The notes under the pieces are model-generated. The model was not told where the DNA came from and ran no database searches. It saw only the letters and a program-made list of their open reading frames with translations. A DNA stretch of 64,000 nt. It comes from Xanthostigma xanthostigma. Taxonomy: Eukaryota > Arthropoda > Insecta > Raphidioptera > Raphidiidae. Each line of letters starts with the position of its first letter. The stretch's first letter is position 1. The DNA is taken from NCBI GenBank assembly GCA_963575645.1, contig OY754471.1, positions 33,302,401 through 33,366,400 on the forward strand, written 5' to 3'. The position numbers were made by a program, and so were the translations under genes. Positions 43,943 through 53,916 of the stretch are shown piece by piece.

Positions 43943-44393
43943 ACGGCCGCTGCACACGACGTTGGAAACACTGCTTGGACTTCTGCTGGCTGGCAGGCTG
44001 CGTACGAGGCTGGAAATGACGTCACTGCGGGCTCGCCTGGTAGCTCACAAGATAGATTTTAAAATTGGATCAGGGGCTATTTTTCTTGCTAGGTCCCCTG
44101 CTTGCTCAGAGCAAAAACCAATCAGGAAACAGTATCTTGTCACGTGGGCGACATGAACAAACGCCCACAAACCAACATGGCGTCATTCTGCTCAGAGTCA
44201 GACAATGGCTGTATTTATATTTGAACTGTCGCACTGCGCGCGCATCAGATCTATCCACAAAACAAGCTTGAAAAGACGTCTCGTGTGAAGCGAGCACATA
44301 AAAGCAATTAAGAAAACCAGCCCTAGAAAACTAGTAGTCAAATCTATCAAGGAATCTAGCGGCAAATTCAGCTCGTGTGCAGCGGTCTTAAGA
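43943..44393 (+). mobile_element. GGCCGCTGCACACGA family element, most complete copy
   Basis: Begins ACGGCCGCTGCACACGACG and ends GCTCGTGTGCAGCGGTC, inverted over about 16 bp. About 450 bp, unusually GC-rich here, with no transposase frame. Copies at 9455, 23152 and 23580 show it is a dispersed MITE-like family. Confidence 0.7.
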
Positions 44394-44868
44394 AAAGAAA
44401 AATTTAGTTCAATGTCAATGACTTTAACGCATCATCATCGCTTTTATTCGGTTTTTTTGTGTAATGAAGATTTTAAAAATGTTTGGTATCTCCTTCGGAA
44501 TTATAATCACCGAATGTGCCACACATATCGGCTGAATAATACATTCCTGACGTCACATGAATACCTGTTCTTCGAGAGCAGTATAATAGTTCACAGCCGG
44601 GTTATGTAATACCAGTATAACATCAGATCCGTATAGCATAACAGTCATCGAGAAAATATGTCCTCGAAGTTCGGAATGTGAGTATTTCATATCTACCTGC
44701 ACTGAATTTCTATATGCTGTGCTCCAGTTTCTACATATCTAAATCCTGTTAGTCCACATTCACACTGAAGTAATAAAATTGTGGAATTAATAGACCTAAT
44801 CGTGGCATTTTTATTATTCGCCGAATAATAAACTAGACTCAGTAGCATTCACACGTTTCTCTAACACC

Positions 44869-45474
44869 TTAGTTCCCAAAGTGGTCTATAGGTGGACCCC
44901 CAGGAGCCCACGGGAGACTTGACAGGGGTCTACATTGGCGTGACAAAAAAATGGGGGTACATAATTCGTAAGCGGGGGTCTACCAAAATTTATTTGCTTT
45001 CGATAGTGAAGAACTAAAATGTTGGCTTGACTTTACCTATCAATGTAAGCAGATAATATTTTAAGAAGCTCAGCGACTGTTACTTGTAAAAACTTGCATA
45101 TTCCATATTCAGTTACCACTCCGAATGGAGAGTTTTCTAAATGAAATAAATGAGAATTGATTGGTTCCTTGTGCTGTGAGTAGATGTTAAAAAAGTAAAG
45201 TTAGGTGGAATCACTTTTGTGATTGGCCAATTTTACTTTTTTTGACATCCACTCACAGCACAATCAATTAATTAATTAACCAATCAATTCCCACTTATCT
45301 CATTTAGAAAACTCCCCATTCGTGGCTGGAACTCAGCCGCAACGCAAATTTCTATAGTTAGATTTAATCTTCACATTTTTGTCGAGTTTTGGGAAATGTA
45401 TCTGTAGGAGGTCCACCGGAACCAGCTAAATTTTGAAAGTGGTCTATGAGAAAAAAAGTCTGGGAACCTCTGCG
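44869..45474. mobile_element. hAT-like non-autonomous element with internal hairpin
   Basis: The left end CTTAGTTCCCAAAGTGGTCTA and the right end AGTCTGGGAACCTCTG are inverted, in the typical hAT pattern CAGAGGTTCCCA. A near 8-bp duplication (CTCTAACA left, GTCTAACA right) is visible. The centre (about 45120-45310) is an inverted repeat around GTGCTGTGAGTAGATGT. No coding frame. Confidence 0.55.
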
Positions 45475-45935
45475 AGTCTAACATATGAATTTAGTGCTAT
45501 AGGTATTAGCACACCGAAAAACACATACTACAAGACGTATTTATAAGGGATGCTACACATGTGGGTTTCACTGGTGCGGATTTTTTGACGTCCACATATG
45601 AATGCAGATGTTAGAATAAGAACAATATTTTTAACAATGAATGTTACTTCCGATTGGTAAATATAAAATTTGCGTGGAACTAAATAAAAGACATAGGTAG
45701 TAATTTTTTATTATTTTAATTGAAACCTATTATTTTCATCACGTCTTCATAATCAAACAGAATTGGTAAAGTATATTTGATTAACAACATTGAAACCTTT
45801 TCAGGATTAAATCAATCAAAACTCAATCAAAAATCAAAACTCAACTCCCATGGGGATGAAGTGGGAGTTGTAATATTGTATGAAGTTACGCTTTCACGGC
45901 CAGACCGCTGAAGTCAAAAATTAAGGTTAAAAGTA

Positions 45936-46295
45936 GGTGTTCTGGTACTTTCAATGCGAAATATTGATGCGCCCGAATTGGGGAATGGCACGCGTTTACA
46001 AATTTCTCATCTGGGTTGAAATATTATTAGGGCTACTTTAATTAGTGGCAAATCTAAAGGAGACAGTATTTTAATCCCACGAATACCAATTATACCAACG
46101 GATTTACCTTTTCAATTAAAAAAAAAACAATTTCCACCAAAAACTGCTTTGGGAATAATTATAAACAAAGTCCAGTGGCAAATAAGACATTGTGGCATTT
46201 ATTTAGAAAAAACACGTTTTTCGCTCGGCCAGCTCTATGTGGCTTGCTCACGTGTATCGAATCCACAAAATCTTTATGTTTTGGTAAAACATTAA
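45936..46295 (+). pseudogene. Helitron Rep/helicase C-terminal remnant
   Basis: The frame reads VLSMRNIDAPELGNGTRLQ, then after an in-frame TGA, SILIPRIPIIPTDLPFQ, ALGIIINKVQ, RFSLGQLYVACSRVS and ends NLYVLVKH. This is the end of the PIF1/RecD-like helicase of an autonomous Helitron (canonical INKSQGQ is decayed to INKVQWQ). With an internal stop and the N-terminal Rep and most of the helicase missing, it is dead. It lies on the same strand as, and 116 bp before, a Helitron 3' terminus. Confidence 0.85.
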
Positions 46296-46379
46296 ACATT
46301 GTTTATAGAGCCGTCTTAAATTTGAGTCTTGTTGCTTGAATGTATAAATTTTTTAATCAATTATATCAATTGTACAACT

Positions 46380-46414
46380 GATTCCATGCGGACGAAGTCG
46401 CGGGTAAAAGCTAG
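46380..46414 (+). mobile_element. Helitron 3' terminus
   Basis: GCGGACGAAGTCGCGGGTAAAAG-CTAG followed by T. The short hairpin and CTAG|T end define the 3' boundary of the Helitron whose helicase remnant is at 45936-46295. The 5' end was not found. Confidence 0.8.
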
Positions 46415-46899
46415 TATTTAATAAGTTAACCTTGTGCCAAATTGCAACTTTTTAAAAACACTAGTTTTTTTACATTTTTTAGTGTCCCCACGCCAGAGGC
46501 TCGACCTCTGACTTATTGATCGTAGTATGTATATATATTTACACTCTAAATACTAGCTAAATCTCAAAATTGTTGTGATGTTTCACCATGAGTTCTTGTA
46601 CTGTAAAGTAGTATTATTTTTTCTAAAGAAACGGTGTAGGTACCGTTTTCTAAGAAAAATAGTATTGTCTCACTGCATCTGATTACGTCATTTTATCTCT
46701 TGTGTGCGAATGACATTGTGCATCTAGTATATATCTACCGCTGATTCAATGGAATTCCCCGTACGAGTTTCTTATAGTAATGGAATGAGTCTATTTTGAC
46801 ACTATTTAAGTCTAAAGCTATAAGGTCATGTCTATGTATTTATGTCCGTAAAGTTAGCAGAGCAGTTGCAGCAGAACAACTGTTTCTAGCACTGATTAA

Positions 46900-48734
46900 T
46901 TAAGGCTCATTAAAGGCTATTTAAATGCCCTATTGCGAAATTAAATGCTCCCATAGATACATATTGCAAAAATTCATGTTCTGCTAACTTAACGAAAAGT
47001 TAGCAGAGCACTAATGTTAAAAGTTAATAAAAATAACTTTATCATATATGAAAATTTAAGGCTCATTAAAGGCTAATTAAATGCCCTAGTGCGAAATTAA
47101 ATGCTCCCATACATATCGCAAAAATTCATGTTCTGCTAACTTAACGAAAAGTTAGCAGAGCACTAATGTTAAAAGTTAATAAAAATAACTTTAAAATATA
47201 TGAAAATTTAAGGCTCATTAAAGGCTATTTAAATGCCCTAGTGCGAAATTAAATGCTCCCATACATATCGCAAAAATTCATGTTCTGCTAACTTAACGAA
47301 AAGTTAGCAGAGCACTAATGTTAAAAGTTAATAAAAATAACTTTAAAATATATGAAAATTTAAGGCTCATTAAAGGCTAATTAAATGCCCTAGTGCGAAA
47401 TTAAATGCTCCCATACATATTGCAAAAATTCATGTTCTGCTAACTTAACGAAAAGTTAGCAGAGCACTAATATTAAAAGTTAATATAATTGACTATATCA
47501 TATATGAAAATTTAAGGCTCATTAAAGGCTATTTAAATGCCCTAGTGCGAAATTAAATGCTCCCATACATATCGCAAAAATTCATGTTCTGCTAACTTAA
47601 CGAAAAGTTAGCAGAGCACTAATGTTAAAAGTTAATAAAAATAACTTTAAAATATATGAAAATTTAAGGCTCATTAAAGGCTAATTAAATGCCCTAGTGC
47701 GAAATTAAATGCTCCCATACATATTGCAAAAATTCATGTTCTGCTAATTTAACGAAAAGTTAGCAGAGCACTAATATTAAAAGTTAATATAATTGACTAT
47801 ATCATATATGAAAATTTAAGGCTCATTAAAGGCTATTTAAATGCCCTAGTGCGAAATTAAATGCTCCCATACATATTGCAAAAAATCGTGTTTTGCTAAC
47901 TTAACGAAAAGTTAGCAGAGCACTAATGTTAAAAGTTAATAAAAATAGCTTTACCATACATGATAGTTTAAGGCTGATTAAAGGCTATTTAAATGCCCTA
48001 GTGAGAAATTAAGTGCTCCCATACATATTGCAAAAATTCATGTTCTGCTTACTTAACGAAAAGTTAGCAGAGCACTAATGTTAAAAGTTAATAAAAATGA
48101 CTATATCATATATGAGAATTTAAGGTTCATTAAAGGCTATTTAAATGCCCTAATGAGAAATTAAATGCTCCCATTAGATATGAGCGCCAATGGGTAAAGG
48201 AGCGGCGGCGGCGTAGTCGGCGGCGTGACCTTAGGAGCATTTTTTAATGATGGGCAGGATACAATAAAACAAAATATGTAGTTTAACAATCAGAATTATT
48301 ATTTATTTAACACAAATTATTTTTTTAAGAAAATGGTTTCTAGCCTAGAGCTAAAATATTTTTGGCACTTCGATTGGCAGAAAAAAATCAACGTTGTCAT
48401 AAAGTTCTAATAACAATTAACAAGAAAATAAATCTTAGAGAAAACAAAGATGTTTCTTTTAAGTCATAAAAAAATATAAAGTAGTCTTTAAAAATATGTT
48501 TTCAACATTTTTAGCTTTTATTTAAACATATGCCTTTTCGCTCGGCGCGCCGTTAAATTTTCACGGCGGCGGCGGGGGGGGGGAATCGTCGGCGGCGACG
48601 GCGCGCCGGCGCGGCGCTCATATCTAGTTCCCATACATATTACAAAAATTCGTGTTTTGCTAACTAAATGAAAAGTTAACAGAGCACTAATGTTAAAAGT
48701 TAATAAAAATAACTATATCATATTATATGAAAGG
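46900..48734 (+). repeat. Left array of the 152-bp unit
   Basis: The start of TTCTGCTAACTTAACGAAAA falls at 47131, 47282, 47435, 47587 and 47739, i.e. every 152 bp. Each unit contains the palindrome TGCTAACTT-AACGAA-AAGTTAGCA. Interrupted by a 452-bp element at 48175. Confidence 0.9.
48175..48626. mobile_element. hAT-like MITE nested in the Foldback left array
   Basis: Perfect 14-bp inverted ends TAGATATGAGCGCC (48175) and its inverse (ending 48626). The flanking GCTCCCAT / GTTCCCAT is an 8-bp duplication with one change and is part of the 152-bp unit. Both subterminal regions are extremely GC-rich (GGCGGCGGCG, GGCGCGCCGG) around an AT-rich middle. No coding frame. Confidence 0.8.
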
Positions 48735-51700
48735 GATTTTTAAATAGCCTTTAAAGAGCTTTAAATTTTCACACATGATATACCTATTATTATCAAATTT
48801 TAACATTAGTGCTCTGCAAACTTTTTGTTAAGTTAGCAGAATATGAATTTTTGCAATATGTATGGAAGCATTTAATTTCTCACTAGGGCATTTAAATAGC
48901 CTTTAATGAGCTTTAAATTTTCATATTATATGATATATTAATTTATATTAACTTTTAACATTAGTGCTCTGCTAACTTTTCGTTAAGTTAGCAGAACATG
49001 AATTTTTGCAATATGTATGGGAGCACTTAATTTCGCACTAGGGCATTTAAATAGCCTTTAATGTGCCTTAAATTTTCATATATGATAAAATTATTTTTAT
49101 TAACTTTTAACATTAGTGCTCTGCTAACTTTTCGTTAAGTTAGCAGAACATGAATTTTTGCAATATGTATGGGAGCATTTAATTTCGCACTAGGGCATTT
49201 AAATAGCCTTTAATGAGCCTTAAATTTTCATATATGAAAAAGTTATTTTTATTAACTTTTAACATTAGTGCTCTGCTAACTTTTCGTTAAGTTAGCAGAA
49301 CATGAATTTTTGCAATATGTATGGGAGCATTTAATTTCGCACTAGGGCATTTAAATAGCATTTAATGAGCCTTAAATTTTCATATATGAAAAAGTTATTT
49401 TTATTAACTTTTAACATTAGTGCTCTGCTAACTTTTCGTTAAGTTAGCAGAACATGAATTTTTGCAATATGTATGGGAGCATTTAATTTCGCACTAGGGC
49501 ATTTAAATAGCCTTTAATGAGCCTTAAATTTTCATATATGATAAAGTTATTTTTATTAACTTTTAACATTAGTGCTCTGCTAACTTTTCGTTAAGTTAGC
49601 AGAACATGAATTTTTGCAATATGTATGGGAGCATTTAATTTCGCACTAGGGCATTTAAATAGCCTTTAATGAGCCTTAAATTTTCATATATGATAAAGTT
49701 ATTTTTATTAACTTTTAACATTAGTGCTCTGCTAAATTTTCGTTAAGTTAGCAGAACATGAATTTTTGCAATATGTATGGGAGCATTTAATTTCGCACTA
49801 GGGCATTTAAATAGCCTTTAATGAGCCTTAAATTTTCATATATTTTAAAGTTATTTTTATTAACTTTTAACATTAGTGCTCTGCTAACTTTTCGTTAAGT
49901 TAGCAGAACATGAATTTTTGCAATATGTATGGGAGCATTTAATTTCGCTCTAGGGCATTTAAATAGCCTTTAATGAGCCTTAAATTTTCATATATTTTAA
50001 AGTTATTTTTATTAACTTTTAACATTAGTGCTCTGCTAACTTTTCGTTAAGTTAGCAGAACATGAATTTTTGCAATATGTATGGAAGCATTTAATTTCTC
50101 ACTAGGGCATTTAAATAGCCTTTAATGAGCCTTAAATTTTCATATATGATAAAGTTATTTTTATTAACTTTTAACATTAGTGCTCTGCTAACTTTTCGTT
50201 AAGTTAGCAGAACATGAATTTTTGCAATATGTATGGGAGCATTTAATTTCGCACTAGGGCATTTAAATAGCCTTTAATGAGCCTTAAATTTTCATATATG
50301 ATAAAGTTATTTTTATTAACTTTTAACATTAGTGCTCTGCTAACTTTTCGTTAAGTTAGCAGAACATGAATTTTTGCAATATGTATGGGAGCATTTAATT
50401 TCGCACTAGGGCATTTAAATAGCATTTAATGAGCCTTAATTTTTCATATATGAAAAAGTTATTTTTATTAACTTTTAACATTAGTGCTCTGCTAACTTTT
50501 CGTTAAGTTAGCAGAACATGAATTTTTGCAATATGTATGGGAGCATTTAATTTTGCACTAGGGCATTTAAATAGCCTTTAATGAGCCTTAAATTTTCATA
50601 TATGATAAAGTTATTTTTATTAACTTTTAACATTAGTGCTCTGCTAACATTTCGTTAAGTTAGCAGAACATGAATTTTTGCAATATGTATGGGAGCATTT
50701 AATTTCGCACTAGGGCATTTAAATAGCCTTTAATGAGCCTTAAATTTTCATATATGAAAAAGTTATTTTTATTAACTTTTAACATTAGTGCTCTGCTAAC
50801 TTTTCGTTAAGTTAGCAGAACATGAATTTTTGCAATATGTATGGGAGCATTTAATTTCGCACTAGGGCATTTAAATAGCCTTTAATGAGCCTTAAATTTT
50901 CATATATGATAAAGTTATTTTTATTAACTTTTAACATTAGTGCTCTGCTAACTTTTCGTTAAGTTAGCAGAACATGAATTTTTGCAATATGTATGGGAGC
51001 ATTTAATTTCGCACTAGGGCATTTAAATAGCCTTTAATGAGCCTTAAATTTTCATATATGATAAAGTTATTTTTATTAACTTTTAACATTAGTGCTCTGC
51101 TAAATTTTTGTTAAGTTAGCAGAACATGAATTTTTGCAATATGTATGGGAGCATTTAATTTCGCACTAGGGCATTTAAATAGCCTTTAATGAGCCTTAAA
51201 TTTTCATATATTTTAAAGTTATTTTTATTAACTTTTAACATTAGTGCTCTGCTAACTTTTCGTTAAGTTAGCAGAACATGAATTTTTGCAATATGTATGG
51301 GAGCATTTAATTTCGCACTAGGGCATTTAAATAGCCTTTAATGAGCCTTAAATTTTCATATATGATAAAGTTATTTTTATTAACTTTTAACATTAGTGCT
51401 CTGCTAACTTTTCGTTAAGTTAGCAGAACATGAATTTTTGCAATATGTATGGGAGCATTTAATTTCGCTCTAGGGCATTTAAATAGCCTTTAATGAGCCT
51501 TAAATTTTCATATATTTTAAAGTTATTTTTATTAACTTTTAACATTAGTGCTCTGCTAACTTTTCGTTAAGTTAGCAGAACATGAATTTTTGCAATATGT
51601 ATGGAAGCATTTAATTTCTCACTAGGGCATTTAAATAGCCTTTAATGAGCCTTAAATTTTCATATATGATAAAGTTATTTTTATTAACTTTTAACATTAG

Positions 51701-52565
51701 TGCTCTGCTAACTTTTCGTTAAGTTAGCAGAACATGAATTTTTGCAATATGTATGGGAGCATTTAATTTCGCACTAGGGCATTTAAATAGCCTTTAATGA
51801 GCCTTAAATTTTCATATATGATAAAGTTATTTTTATTAACTTTTAACATTAGTGCTCTGCTAACTTTTCGTTAAGTTAGCAGAACATGAATTTTTGCAAT
51901 ATGTATGGGAGCATTTAATTTCGCACTAGGGCATTTAAATAGCATTTAATGAGCCTTAAATTTTCATATATGAAAAAGTTATTTTTATTAACTTTTAACA
52001 TTAGTGCTCTGCTAACTTTTCGTTAAGTTAGCAGAACATGAATTTTTGCAATATGTATGGGAGCATTTAATTTCGCACTAGGGCATTTAAATAGCCTTTA
52101 ATGAGCCTTAAATTTTCATATATGATAAAGTTATTTTTATTAACTTTTAACATTAGTGCTCTGCTAACTTTTCGTTAAGTTAGCAGAACATGAATTTTTG
52201 CAATATGTATGGGAGCATTTAATTTCGCACTAGGGCATTTAAATAGCCTTTAATGAGCCTTAAATTTTCATATATTTTAAAGTTATTTTTATTAACTTTT
52301 AACATTAGTGCTCTGCTAACTTTTCGTTAAGTTAGCAGAACATGAATTTTTGCAATATGTATGGGAGCATTTAATTTCGCACTAGGGCATTTAAATAGCC
52401 TTTAATGAGCCTTAAATTTTCATATATGATAAAGTTATTTTTATTAACTTTTAACATTAGTGCTCTGGTAACTTTTCGTTAAGTTAGCAGAACATGAATT
52501 TTTGCAATATGTATGGGAGCATTTAATTTCGCAATAGGGCATTTAAATAGCCTTTTATGAGCCTT
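48735..52565 (-). repeat. Right array of the 152-bp unit, with 10-unit higher order
   Basis: About 25 units in reverse orientation. Private variants recur 1520 bp apart: CGCTCTAGGG at about 49946 and 51466, GGAAGCATTTAATTTCTCAC at 50082 and 51602, and AGCATTTAATGAGCC at 50421 and 51941. The array has therefore expanded by duplicating blocks of ten units. Confidence 0.88.
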
Positions 52566-52634
52566 AATTAATCAGTGCTAGAAACAGTTGTTCTGCTACA
52601 ACTGCTCTGCTAACTTTACGGACATTATGTATTT

Positions 52635-53480
52635 AGGTAGTTGATTAAACGAAAACCTTTGTTCCGTCTTGTACTTCTTTTTCTTTCAATATTATGATAC
52701 CACCGTGTTCGCATTAAAATTTATTGGATTTGTTTGAGAATACAAATGCTTTGTAGATATAAAAAAAATTATTAAATTGTGTTTAATTAATTGAGGCTGA
52801 TTTAATTAAACAATACCCTCCGCGATTGTTTGTTTATATACATTATCTAATATACAGGCTGGTTTTTTGAAAACTTTGGACGTTTTTCTTTAAAAACAAC
52901 GAATAGAATAACAAAAATAAGTTCGAAAAAAAGTTGTTGGGTTTCGAGGGGGAAATCGTTTGGACACAATAAATACCCTCACCACTTCACCTCTTATCAG
53001 GGGGGGGGTGACTTTTGTTTTTTAATCCGGTTATGTAAAATATGATAATAAAGTTTTGAAACAAAAAAATCATGTTATTAAAATAACGAAACATATTAGT
53101 CGTAAAGTTTCTGGTTTTGCAAATATTAATGATAGTTTGAGCACTACGAAGTACGAATTTTCATTAACTTTCGTATATGACTTTGGCTTCCTATGTATCA
53201 TGTACAGTTAAAAATTAAAACATTTTGTTTACGTGAAAACTTTTGACAATATATTAGCTTACTATTTAAGCAATGAAACTTCCGAATAATTATATCAATA
53301 CGGAAAGTATTTAGCACTGAAACATTTTTTTAGTTTTTGGTCAAATTCACTTCAGTGGTCAAAGTCACCCCATTTTACGGGATATAAATTCGATATTGCC
53401 TAATAAATCGCGCTCGTGGATCGGCTATCCTTTTCTCTTACACGGTGTTTTATGGGCATTTAAAGATTGTGTATGTTCTG
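52635..53480. other. No gene seen
   Basis: TATACAGGCTGGTTTTTTGAAAACTT near 52852 and TTATCAGGGGGGGGGTGACTTTTG near 52996 look repeat-derived. No ends defined. Confidence 0.35.
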
Positions 53481-53481
53481 T

Positions 53482-53916
53482 CTTAAGAGTTATTCGTCCC
53501 TGCAAATACCCCCTGCACCCTTCATCTCAAATCTTTTCCCCTCGCCTAAAAACGGTTCGCGCTCTCCCGACGCTATTTTTAAAGCTAGAGGGTTCTGGTA
53601 AACGCCAAATGAAAGACAAAGAATCAGACTACAGATCCTTCAGGCGAATTTTTTGAAAAAAAAATTCCTGAAAAAACTTACAACCTTTTGAAAAAAATAA
53701 TAAGTTACGTAATATTTCACACGTAGGCGAAACTGTTTTTCAAAAAATTCGCCTGAAGGATCTGTAGTCTGATTCTTTGTCTTTCATTTGGCGTTTAGGT
53801 AGCAGAACCCTCTAGCTTTAAAAATAGCGTCGGGAGAGCGCGAACCGTTTTTAGGCGAGGGGAAAAGATTTGAGATGAAGGGTGCAGGGGGTGTTTGGAG
53901 GGACGAATACTCTTAA
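53482..53916. repeat. Inverted repeat, arms about 170 bp
   Basis: TCTTAAGAGTTATTCGTCCC at 53482 and its inverse at about 53916, through CCCTGCACCCTTCATCTCAAATC, TTCGCGCTCTCCCGACGCTA and CCTTCAGGCGAATTTTTTG. The spacer is about 85 bp. The 86-codon frame across the left arm is an artefact. Confidence 0.75.

Larger units (their letters stand above)
46842..52625. mobile_element. Foldback-type element: opposed 152-bp arrays, 9-bp TSD
   Basis: TATGTATTT flanks both sides (46833-46841, 52626-52634), a 9-bp target duplication. The tips are inverted for about 65 bp (ATGTCCGTAAAGTTAGCAGA...). Inside, both arms consist of a 152-bp unit in tandem: forward from 46900 to about 48734, reverse from there to about 52565, so the element is one large imperfect palindrome with about 9 units left and 25 right. 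No reading frame for a transposase exists. Long inverted arms made of tandem repeats plus a 9-bp duplication are the features of Foldback/Mutator-like non-autonomous elements. Confidence 0.88.

Noticed and set aside
46842-52565. CRISPR-like array
   Set aside because: Direct repeats have no unique spacers, the unit is 152 bp throughout, and the setting is eukaryotic.
53396-53656. 86-codon frame
   Set aside because: Runs across an arm of an inverted repeat and has no domain similarity.
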